Assembly: GCF_003330725.1 (NCBI RefSeq)
Contig: NZ_CP030840.1
Location: 6,752,116 to 6,816,115 of the forward strand
Direction: 5' to 3'
Source: Acidisarcina polymorpha
GTDB taxonomy: Bacteria; Acidobacteriota; Terriglobia; Terriglobales; Acidobacteriaceae
Length of the DNA: 64,000 bases
The translations under genes were made by a program, and so were the position numbers. Positions 8,640 to 16,431 of this stretch are shown in pieces (positions within the stretch are counted from its first letter, which is position 1; every line of letters begins with the position of its first letter). The notes under the pieces are model-generated. The model did not search any database and had not been told where the DNA came from. It worked only from the letters and a program-made list of their open reading frames with translations.

Positions 8640-8860
8640 GGGACTCCGTCCCTGGCGCGCGACAAGAGGCACCCCAATCTTCCGCGCTTCGCTTGTGCAG
8701 ACCTCCGCAACGCTACGCCCCCTCCACTCCGCTGATCGCTCCGTTCCAAGGGTGGGGAACCCCACCTCTTGCACTTGCCGCCCCTGCTGGCGTGGGCCAG
8801 GGCCAAGGCGTGTTTGTTAGCAAACACAGCACAGCCATTCAAAAACGGAGGAACTACCCA
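8640..8860 (+). repeat. Leader copy B, homologous to the leader before the ArdC-like gene
   Basis: The final 110 bases align with 1985-2102. Both have GGGCCAAGGCGTGT, then a TGT.AG.A stretch, a CACAGC word, CCATTCAAAA, then GGAG and the start codon. Further upstream both share TCTTCCGCGCTTCGCTTGTGC-like words (around 8679 and 1916). Two unrelated genes thus share one type of regulatory leader, which argues for coordinated expression. Confidence 0.6.
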
Positions 8861-9067
8861 ATGAGCAGCACGACAGCAAATCCCTACCGCATCAGCTTGA
8901 CCGAAATGCTGAAACAAGAAGGACGCACCTTTGAGGCTATGGCCGAAGAGGTGATGTTTGGCGACGCGAACGCACTCGCGCTTTGTACCGAGCATTGCGA
9001 GGTGGAACCAGACGGCACATGCCCCCACGGTTGCCCCTCCTTCATGCGAGCTGCAGGCCTCATCTAG
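8861..9067 (+). CDS. Small cysteine-containing mobile-element protein
   Basis: The product has 68 residues. The ATG at 8861 is preceded by AACGGAGGAAC. The C-terminal half carries a compact Cys/His cluster: CTEHCEVEPDGTCPHGCPS (residues about 42-60), four cysteines and two histidines that could bind one zinc. Similar short proteins accompany DUF3560-type genes on plasmids and ICEs. Function is unknown. It lies 47 bases before the DUF3560 gene and shares a leader with the ArdC-like gene, so it probably belongs to the same early-transfer regulon. Confidence 0.65.
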   Translation: MSSTTANPYRISLTEMLKQEGRTFEAMAEEVMFGDANALALCTEHCEVEPDGTCPHGCPSFMRAAGLI

Positions 9068-9114
9068 CACCGACCCTACCACCGCACCATACGACCCGAA
9101 GGAGAGAAAACCCG

Positions 9115-11132
9115 ATGAGCTACACCGCTACCTATTCCCCCGAAGACAACAAACTCCGCCTCTACTCCAACAACCCGCCTCGACAGCGAGACGTATGCTC
9201 GCGTGAAAGCTGCCGGTTTCATTTGGGCACCAAAGCAAGACCTATTCGTCGCGCCGATGTGGACACACAGCCGCGAGGATTTGCTTATTGAGCTGGCCGG
9301 GGAGATCGAAGACGAAGACAGGAGCCTAGTAGACCGCGCCGAGGAACGCGCCGACCGCTTCAGCGACTACAAAGAGAGCCGCATCGAAGACGCGCAACGC
9401 GCACATGATGCCGTCCACCGCATCGCCGACAATATCCCGTTTGGTCAGCCTATTCTCGTCGGCCACCACAGCGAACGCCATGCCCGGAAGGACGCCGAGC
9501 GCATCGAGAACGGCATGAGGAAGACGGTCCAGATGTGGCAGACCGCCCGTTACTGGGAACAACGCGCAGCAGGAGCACTCCACCACGCGAAGTATAAGGC
9601 GCTTCCCGGCGTCCGCCATCGCCGCATTAAGGGATTGGAAGCCGACAAACGCAAGCAGGAGCGCAACAAACAAGAAGCCGAGATGTGGCTAAAACTCTGG
9701 ACTAAATGCGCCAACGAACCGGACAAGGAACTCCAGGCTAAGGTTGCTCTTCGCATCGCTGCGATGTGCCATCTACACATGCCACGCAAGGAAGGCGACC
9801 GCGAAGACTTCCAGCACACCCCGAGCGCATACGACGCGCTACAGGGCAGTTTCCCGACACTCTACCTACCCCGCACCTTGGACGAGGTTCTAGCGGTTGC
9901 TCTCGAAACTTACCCTCGTGTCATTCCCACTTATGACCGCTGGATCGACCACTATACGAACCGTATCGCTTACGAGAAGGCAATGCTGGGGGAGACTGGA
10001 GGCCTCGCCGCCGACCGATTCAATTTTGAAGTTGGGGGCAAGGTCTTTATTGGAGATGAGTGGCTTGTAATTCTGAAGATCAACAAGACCGGCGACGCCA
10101 TCAGCAGCCTAACCACTACACCGCGCCGTTACTTCTACGGGAGCAAATACAAAGCCGGTATCGAGAGCGTCAAGGATTATCAGGCACCGAAGCCCGAGGA
10201 GACCGCAGCAGTCAAGGCAGCTAGCAAGCTCCCCCCCGATGTGCAACTATCCCGGCGACGGCTTCAAACACATGACGACAGACGAATGGAAGCGAAAGAA
10301 GATGTCCGACGTTCCACAGTCTACGACTCACGCCGCGACCGATACCCACGGAGCGTACCGCACCCGCTCGACATGGGCCGGAAACTGGAAGACCGTTTCT
10401 GTCTATCTCACCGACGCCAAGCGTATCGACCCACCCCCGAAGCAAGCTCCGTTGACCCCAGCGGAGCCCACCGCCCCCGAGACGCTTGCAACGATGGCGC
10501 AAGACCTGAAGGCACAAAACCCAGTCCCGACGCCGCACACACCGCGCCAGCATGACGAGCGCATCCCCTCGCACGATGAACTGCACGAAATGAAGAAGAC
10601 CGCCGCTCAGGGCGTCGTGATCGTAGCCGTTCCGCAACTCTTCCCCACTCCGCCCGAGTTGGCAGACCGTATGGTCGCGCTTGCGGACATTCGCCCCGGG
10701 CAACAGGTTTTAGAACCCTCCGCAGGAACAGGCCGAATCATTGATGCGATTCGCCGCAATGCTCACGGCTACGCGATCACAGCTGTTGAGCTGAATTGCA
10801 ATATGGCCCACCGGCTCCGCACGATTGATTGTGTCGATGACACACGGCAGGCCGATTTCTTGGAGTGCAACGGCGATCTAGGAACATTCGACCGCATTGT
10901 TATGAATCCTCCGTTTTCGAACGCAGATGATATCAAGCACATTATGCACGCCTTGAAGATGTTGAAGCCCGGAGACCGACTGGTCGCCATCTGTGCCAAC
11001 GGCCCGAGGCAGAACGACAAGCTAAGGCCCATCGTTGAAGCGCGCGGCGGTATCTGGGAAGAATTGCCTTCCGATACTTTCATCAGCACAGGTACAAGCG
11101 TTCGCACCGTGCTCCTCATGCTGGACGCATAA
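9115..11132 (+). pseudogene. DUF3560 protein fused to a class I methyltransferase, two frameshifts
   Basis: ATG 9115 follows GGAGAGAAAACCCG. The frame MSYTATYSPEDNKLRLYS breaks at about 9175 and resumes as LDSETYARVKAAGFIWAPKQ, typical of DUF3560; one extra C in a CCC run accounts for it. It then runs through a long helical, Arg/Lys/Glu-rich middle to about 10232. There a run of seven C breaks it again; six would keep frame. The third segment continues CNYPGDGFKHMT, then a SAM-dependent methyltransferase with LEPSAGTGRIIDAI and the catalytic NPPF (N6-adenine type). Intact length would be about 671 residues. Such proteins are typical plasmid/ICE cargo and may methylate incoming DNA. Both shifts are single-base and could be sequence errors. 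Confidence 0.7.
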
Positions 11133-11274
11133 CCAGGTGCCGCCCGCTTCAGAGTAAACCGCCGCGATGCGAACTCCGAAGCGGGCGCAAGGGGACAAAC
11201 CCCGTCGGTTTTTCCCCTTGACCGTTTTTCCCGCCATACGGAGACAACGCTGAGACAGGCGCTATCCTGTTCCT

Positions 11275-12002
11275 ATGTGCGGACGATACGGACGACGAAG
11301 CGACAAGCAATACATCGCAGAGCACTACGCCATGCGCCGCAAGATTGCCGATCTTCCGCCCATGCCACCTGGGTACAACATCACCCCCGGCACATTCCAA
11401 CCAGTTGTGCGCCTAAGTGAAGAAACAGGCGAGCGGGAGATGAGCCTAATGGAGTGGGGCCTGGTTCCGTATTGGTCGAAAATGCACAAGATGGTCTCGA
11501 ATTGTGCCCGCGATGACAAGCTCACCATTAGCGGGGCATGGATCAAGCCTTTTCAGCAACGCCGATGCCTGATTCCCGGTGAGTTCTTCTATGAGTGGGA
11601 GGTACCCACTCCAGAGGATAAGAACGAAAGATCACTAAACCGTGGGCGGTTGCGCTCACGGATGACAGGCTCTTTTCATTCGGCGGCATCTGGGATAGGT
11701 GGAAGGATAGAGCAAGCGGCAACGTGCTGGAGAGCTTCGCAATCGTCACCGTGGACCCGAACGAGGTTCTTGAGCCATTTCACAATCGCTGTCCACTCAT
11801 CCTTGAGCCGAAGGACTACGACCACTGGCTTGCGCCCGCCGAATCTTCGCACCTGCCGATTGATCTTGTGAGGACATACCCTTCTGAAAGTATGAAGGCG
11901 TGGAGAGTAGCGCCGTTGAAGGGCGATGGCCCGCAATTGCTGGAGCCTTTGACAACCCAACCTGAGGCAATGCAAGTCACTCCATCACTGTTCCCCGAGT
12001 AA
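11275..12002 (+). pseudogene. SRAP (HMCES/YedK-type) abasic-site protein, one frameshift
   Basis: It begins MCGRYGR: Cys2 is the residue that crosslinks to abasic sites once Met is removed. YNITPGT, WGLVPYW and GEFFYEWEVP (catalytic Glu of the YEW motif) follow. At about 11621 the frame is lost; the next frame gives ERKITKPWAVAL, FGGIWDRWKD, SFAIVT and the conserved His in FHNRCPLIL, ending at TAA 12000-12002. Loss of one G restores a 242-residue protein, normal for the family. SRAP proteins shield ssDNA lesions and are common on mobile elements. The last 90 bases recur at 27728. Confidence 0.75.
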
Positions 12003-12005
12003 TGG
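11916..12005 (+). repeat. 90-bp direct repeat, copy 1 (tail of SRAP gene)
   Basis: Matches 27728-27817 at 85 of 90 positions, same orientation. It covers the last 28 codons of the SRAP gene, its stop and three bases beyond; identity stops abruptly after TAATGG in both. Confidence 0.9.
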
Positions 12006-12023
12006 CGCTCTAGTCTACCTTGA
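12005..12023 (+). repeat. Possible recombination-site core, copy 1
   Basis: GCGCTCTAGTCTA followed two bases later by TTGA recurs at 29478-29496, next to a tyrosine recombinase gene. It begins right at the end of the 90-bp repeat. Attachment-site function is inferred from position only. Confidence 0.35.
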
Positions 12024-12132
12024 TTCCATTTTCGCGCCAGGGGTTCGAATCGCCTTGCAGGGCATTCGCAGCACTCCACTGAGCCGCTTCTATAAAGTCA
12101 GTAAGTTTCCGTCGCTCACCTGAGGGCATGGC

Positions 12133-12324
12133 CTATTCGCAAGCAATCCTTTTCTGTTCTTCGGAGCGCCCGGGATTCGTCACAAAATGCACTGCCCATA
12201 GACAGAGGCCACGTGCATTGCAGAAGTACATCTCTCCCTGCTCTTCTGCCAGTACATATTCCTCTGGAGGCACCTCCGCGATATCGTAGGAACATATCCG
12301 GCGTTTGTGTGCGGGCTGCGTCAT
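12133..12324 (-). CDS. Small Cys-rich protein, paralogue of the gene at 28611
   Basis: Taking the internal ATG at 12324 gives 63 residues; a longer frame to 12435 has no similarity in its extra part. Core pattern: RRICSYDIAEVP, then GEMYFCNARGLCLWAVHF. The CNxRxxCxW block and an upstream Cys suggest a metal-binding knuckle. The product of 28611-28868 has the same pattern in the same order. It is the last gene of the leftward cluster (outer-membrane factor, rhodanese, this). Function is unknown. Confidence 0.6.
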   Translation of the reverse strand: MTQPAHKRRICSYDIAEVPPEEYVLAEEQGEMYFCNARGLCLWAVHFVTNPGRSEEQKRIACE

Positions 12325-12403
12325 TAGAGGGGGCACCTCAAGAAAGGGAAATTTATGTAGTGCGCCGGGAGACCGCGCATGAACCATGCGATGGCCCAAA
12401 CTG

Positions 12404-12853
12404 CTACTGGACGTCAAGACGAAACGGCTTGTCATAGGGGGCTACGGGGTACCCTTTCTGTTTCCATGCTTCAAGCCCGCCTGCCAGCATCTTCACTCTC
12501 AAGAACCCCATCTTTAGGGCGGTTTCTAACACGATTCCGCTGCTGTCGTCACCTGGACAGGTGCAATAGAGCACGTAGTCTTGATCTTTAGAGAGCATGT
12601 CGGGATTTGCGACGATCTCTCTCGGAGAGATTCTCTGTGCGCCTGGAATTATCTCTGTGTGCACAAGGAAGTCGAGAGGCAAGCGCAGATCCACAACCGC
12701 GGGCTTCTGGTCTGAGTCGAGCAAGTCATGCAAGGTCTCAGGGGTGATCGTGTGACTGAGCATCTCTCGTCGTCTAGCTCTACGTCGCATCCAAATGATC
12801 CCAGAGACCCACGCTAACGAGCCGACTGCAATAAGAGACAGAGGTTCAAACAT
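12404..12853 (-). CDS. Membrane-anchored rhodanese-domain protein
   Basis: The ATG at 12853 with GGGAGGAA eight bases before gives 149 residues; the frame is open further upstream but overlaps the efflux gene. Residues 1-22 are one membrane helix followed by RRRARRR, so the domain is probably cytoplasmic by the positive-inside rule. The rhodanese fold shows VVDLRLPLDF and the active-site loop YCTCPGDDSSG (two Cys). This loop type occurs in membrane rhodaneses attached to DedA-like proteins. It would carry sulfane sulfur or act in thiol redox. It lies just downstream of the efflux outer-membrane gene on the same strand. Confidence 0.75.
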   Translation of the reverse strand: MFEPLSLIAVGSLAWVSGIIWMRRRARRREMLSHTITPETLHDLLDSDQKPAVVDLRLPLDFLVHTEIIPGAQRISPREIVANPDMLSKDQDYVLYCTCPGDDSSGIVLETALKMGFLRVKMLAGGLEAWKQKGYPVAPYDKPFRLDVQ

Positions 12854-13041
12854 CGCGATTCCTCCCATGACAAACTTTGCGCAAATGATATTGGATGAAC
12901 CAGCTCCCAACTCAGATTCATGCTTCTCAGCGCCTTCCGAATTACCGGGTTCCCGACGGTGCCGTATAGAGCTTTGATTGGCGGCTTTCGGTTCGCGCTT
13001 CAGCGTGAACATAAGGATGCACCTCAAGAGACTTGCCGGTC

Positions 13042-14556
13042 TTACGGCTGCCATCCTCCGCCGAGAGCGCGGAAAGACCCTACTGCTGCGCGGGCGGCGC
13101 CCTCACGACTGACTGCCAACTCGTCTTTTGCGGCAAGTAGTTGTCGATCTGCGTCTAGTACATCGGTCAGGCCAATGACGCCGGCGTTGTATGATTCCTG
13201 CGAGCGGTCACGTACCCTCTGCAGTTGTGCTATCTCCAGGAGCAGCTCCGAACGGCGGTTCTCAGACTGCGCTAGGAGAGTGAATGCGTCTTCAACATCC
13301 TCAGCGGCATGAAGTACAGAGCTCCGGTAGCGCAATAGGGCCTCAGCATTGGCTCCGCGGGCTTGCTTGACCTCTGCATCTACCCTGCCGAAATCGAATA
13401 ATCTCCAACGAAGACCTGCGACGCCGATCGATTGAAACCCTTGCTGCTCAAACAAATGAGCAGGTGCAAGTGCCTCAGAGCCGACGATGCCCGACAGCGA
13501 AAGCTTTGGGTAATATTCCGCGAGCGACTGGCCGATTCGGGCATTTGAAGCAGCTACCTCGCGTTCGGCTGCAATGATGTCAGGCCGTCGGCGCAAGAGA
13601 TCCATAGGGGCGGCAGTATTCGGAATGCTCGGCACCACGGGAATGTCTGCCACCACTTTGAGGTCGGCAGCATAGGTTCCAGGTTGCGCTCCCATCAGGA
13701 CATCGAGACGATTGAGCTCCGACTCAAGGACTGTATCGAGCAATGGAATCGTTGCCTTTGCACCAGAGAGCAGGGCCTCTGCTTGCGCAAGTTCCCGATC
13801 GGACGCAACGCCTGCATCTTTTCGTTGGCGCACGAGATCCACGAGGTGTTGATCGGTCTCGATCTGCTCATGCGCGAAACTCAACCTCGCTTGCGCACCC
13901 CTGATCTGCAAGTACGCATCTGCGGCTTCAGCCGCAATTGAAATGCGTGTACCAGTACGCATAGCCTCCGCCGCCTGCGCCTCTGCAGTGGCTGCTTCCG
14001 CACCTCTTCTCAAGCTCCCGAAGAGATCGGTCTCCCAACTGGCCGAAATGCCGAGATCATAGTAGTTTTGATCGCGTTGATATCCGGGGATGACAGGGGA
14101 TATGCGACCGAATGGGCTCTCCAATGATTGTCGAAGGGAAGTAGTCGAAGCGGATAAGCTACCGGCGGGCAGCCTTGCCGCACCCGCCCCTTTTGCGACG
14201 GCTCGTGCCTGCTGAACACGGGTCAGCGCTGCCGCCAAATCAAGGTTTTCGGCCAAACTCCGTTGCACTACCTCTGTGAGCTTCGGATCTTGGAATCCGA
14301 CCCACCATTGATCGAGTGACGGTGCGGGTGGGGCGTCGGTCCTCGCCTCAATCGACGGGGCATTATGGAACGGCTGCAACTGCACAGACGGCGCATGGTA
14401 GTTGGGGCCGACCCGGCAGCCACTGATTGCCGCAGTCAGAGTGAGGGCTAACCCCAGCCGGCCCGCAAAACTGACAGCCGCCACGTGCTGGCGGCTGAAC
14501 TCACTGCTGCGGGGAAACTTGCTTTCGAGTTGACGAGAACGATCGCGGCTATTCAT
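13042..14556 (-). CDS. RND efflux outer-membrane lipoprotein (NodT/OprM family)
   Basis: The product has 504 residues from ATG 14556. It has a signal peptide with lipobox (LTAAISGC) and the family start GCRVGPNYHAP. Two repeated TolC-type halves follow, with long coiled helices and FQDPKLTEVVQRSLAENLDL near 90-110, RRRPDIIAAEREVAASNARI near 335. It forms the outer-membrane channel for the pump encoded divergently. A -35/-10 pair just upstream supports this start; ATG 14589 falls inside that promoter spacer. The N-terminus before the signal peptide is unusually long (about 30 charged residues), so translation might begin later. It is transcribed away from tetR, so both probably share one operator region. 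Confidence 0.9.
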   Translation of the reverse strand: MNSRDRSRQLESKFPRSSEFSRQHVAAVSFAGRLGLALTLTAAISGCRVGPNYHAPSVQLQPFHNAPSIEARTDAPPAPSLDQWWVGFQDPKLTEVVQRSLAENLDLAAALTRVQQARAVAKGAGAARLPAGSLSASTTSLRQSLESPFGRISPVIPGYQRDQNYYDLGISASWETDLFGSLRRGAEAATAEAQAAEAMRTGTRISIAAEAADAYLQIRGAQARLSFAHEQIETDQHLVDLVRQRKDAGVASDRELAQAEALLSGAKATIPLLDTVLESELNRLDVLMGAQPGTYAADLKVVADIPVVPSIPNTAAPMDLLRRRPDIIAAEREVAASNARIGQSLAEYYPKLSLSGIVGSEALAPAHLFEQQGFQSIGVAGLRWRLFDFGRVDAEVKQARGANAEALLRYRSSVLHAAEDVEDAFTLLAQSENRRSELLLEIAQLQRVRDRSQESYNAGVIGLTDVLDADRQLLAAKDELAVSREGAARAAVGSFRALGGGWQP

Positions 14557-14567
14557 TGTTAGTGAAG

Positions 14568-14595
14568 AGTATTGGAAATCATCATCCATTGTCAA
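14568..14595 (-). promoter_or_regulatory. Promoter candidate for the outer-membrane efflux gene
   Basis: On the minus strand TTGACA (14595-14590), a 16-base spacer, then AATACT (14573-14568), ending 12 bases before ATG 14556. This lies in the divergent tetR/outer-membrane intergenic space, where the TetR protein would be expected to bind. Confidence 0.45.
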
Positions 14596-14637
14596 TAAAC
14601 TGTATGCTGAAGCTGGCCAGATGATTTGGTCAAAACT

Positions 14638-15270
14638 ATGGAAAGCTCTGAATCTGAATCCACTATGAGTCAAAATACTAGCCACCGCTCTTCATTCGAA
14701 CTTGGTCGACGCGAGGCCATTTTGCAGGCTGCCAGTGAGCATGTTCGCCATTACGGTTACCAAAAAACGACCGTCGCAGACATCGCAAAAGCCATCCAGC
14801 TCTCCCCTGCTTACCTGTACCACTTCTTTGATTCAAAACAGGCAATCGGAGAAGCCGTGTGTACTTTGATGCTTGAGGATCTAATCAAGAATTTAGCAAA
14901 CCTGTTGGCCCAGATAGACTCACCAGGGGAGTGCATCATTATTATTATCAGCAATATAGCTGTAGCCTCTACAAATATGTTTCTCGAGGATCGAAAGATG
15001 CATGATCTCATGGCTCTGTCATTTCGAGAGAAGTGGGCCTCAACGGAAAAATACCGTTCCGACCTCCTAAAAATCGTTCGCGAGGTGGTGATTCGCGGAC
15101 GCGAAATAGGCGAATTTGAAAGGAAGACGCCCCTCGATGAGACCTGCGAGGCAATTCACTACACCATGGAACCTTTCTACGATCCGATTCTTGTTCAACA
15201 GAACCCGCTAGAGCTGCCGGAGGAGGCCGTCGCTGTGGCAAAGCTGGTGCGAAGATCACTCACTTTATGA
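14638..15270 (+). CDS. TetR-family repressor of the efflux operon
   Basis: The product has 210 residues from ATG 14638; ATG 14665 is also possible. Residues about 25-70 are a standard TetR helix-turn-helix: RREAILQAASEHVRHYGYQK, TTVADIAKAI, LSPAYLYHFFDSKQAIGEAV. The C-terminal ligand domain ends in an AefR/YbiH-like style. It is divergent from the outer-membrane gene and 69 bases before the adaptor gene, the classic layout of a local efflux repressor. It is strongly similar to the second TetR at 25192-25827 in both domains, e.g. DRKMHD and RGREIGEFERKT. Confidence 0.9.
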   Translation: MESSESESTMSQNTSHRSSFELGRREAILQAASEHVRHYGYQKTTVADIAKAIQLSPAYLYHFFDSKQAIGEAVCTLMLEDLIKNLANLLAQIDSPGECIIIIISNIAVASTNMFLEDRKMHDLMALSFREKWASTEKYRSDLLKIVREVVIRGREIGEFERKTPLDETCEAIHYTMEPFYDPILVQQNPLELPEEAVAVAKLVRRSLTL

Positions 15271-15339
15271 TGAATGACGAATTGACAAACTCATCACTTG
15301 CATATAGATTCGGCTTCAGGAGCATCAGGAGAGTCACCA

Positions 15340-16431
15340 GTGAGGAATTTTCAATTCAGCATTACAGCCCTGGCCCTTGCCGCATATGTAATCGGCCTCG
15401 CCGGTTGCAACCACAAGGTCGAAGCCGATCCACGAACCGAGCCCGAATTAGTCCGGGTCGCCGAGGTGGTGGTCTCATCCGGCTCCACCCGTTCATTTAC
15501 CGGCGTCGTTACCGCGCGTGTCCAAAGCAACTTGGGTTTCCGAATTCCCGGAAAGATCACAAAGCGTCTCGTAGATACCGGTCAGTTTGTCCGCGCCGGT
15601 CAGCTTTTGATGACTATCGACCAGACCGATTACTCGCATGCGATTACCGCAAGGAACGAGACGGTCGCCGCAGCGAAGGCCAAAGCTGAAGAAGCTGCCG
15701 CAGATGAGGCTCGCTACCGCGGGTTGGTGAAGACGGGAGCGATCTCAGCCTCCACCTATGACCAAGTGAAGGCAGCTTCTGATGCTGCTCAGGCCGAACT
15801 GCAGGCCGCTCAGGCGCAAGCCCATGTCGCACAGGACGAAGGCGACTACTCAAAACTCACCGCAGATGCCGACGGAACTGTCGTCGAAACAATGGGGGAA
15901 CCAGGACAGGTGGTAGCCGCCGGTCAGACAGTCGTGCGTCTCGCACATGCCGGCCCACGCGAAGCTGCAATAAACCTCCCCGAAACTGTACGCCCAAAGC
16001 TGGGAACCGCTGCGAATGCATCGGTGTATGGCCAAACAAGTGGGGTAACCGCCAGGCTGAGACAACTCTCTGACGCCGCTGATCCTCTCACGCGGACATT
16101 CGAGGCTCGCTATGTACTGGGGGGCCCTGGCGCGAATGCACCTCTCGGCGCAACGGTCACGGTGCGACTCGACGGCGGAAGCGAGGACCTGTATTCAGTT
16201 CCCATCGCTTCCATCATAGATTTGGGTCAAGGCACCGGCGTTTGGGAGTTGAACACTCAAACTAACACCGTCGCCTTCCATCCTGTTCACATACATAATC
16301 TGACCGAAGAGGAGGCGATTCTGACAGATGGCGTGCATTCGGGCGAGAAGATCATCGCGCTTGGGGTCCATCTTCTTCACGACGGAGAACGTGTTCGCGT
16401 AGAGGAAGTTCGCGCGGAGGTTAAACGATGA
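15340..16431 (+). CDS. RND efflux periplasmic adaptor (membrane-fusion) lipoprotein
   Basis: GTG 15340 with AGGAGAG in front gives 363 residues; the longer frame from TTG 15298 lacks a ribosome site. The N-terminus ends in a lipobox (VIGLAGC). A lipoyl/barrel-sandwich half (SNLGFRIPGKITKRLVDTGQ), an Ala-rich coiled-coil hairpin (residues about 105-165) and the second lipoyl half (ADGTVVETMGEPGQVV) follow. The beta-barrel and membrane-proximal domains close the protein. It bridges the permease and the outer-membrane channel. The last codons overlap the permease start (ATGA, 16428-16431). Confidence 0.92.
   Translation: MRNFQFSITALALAAYVIGLAGCNHKVEADPRTEPELVRVAEVVVSSGSTRSFTGVVTARVQSNLGFRIPGKITKRLVDTGQFVRAGQLLMTIDQTDYSHAITARNETVAAAKAKAEEAAADEARYRGLVKTGAISASTYDQVKAASDAAQAELQAAQAQAHVAQDEGDYSKLTADADGTVVETMGEPGQVVAAGQTVVRLAHAGPREAAINLPETVRPKLGTAANASVYGQTSGVTARLRQLSDAADPLTRTFEARYVLGGPGANAPLGATVTVRLDGGSEDLYSVPIASIIDLGQGTGVWELNTQTNTVAFHPVHIHNLTEEEAILTDGVHSGEKIIALGVHLLHDGERVRVEEVRAEVKR

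Noticed and set aside
12030-12060. T-arm-like GGGGTTCGAATCGCC just after the possible recombination site, suggesting a tRNA end as target
   Set aside because: The arms pair imperfectly, there is no acceptor stem or CCA, and no anticodon or D arm lies upstream; not a tRNA.
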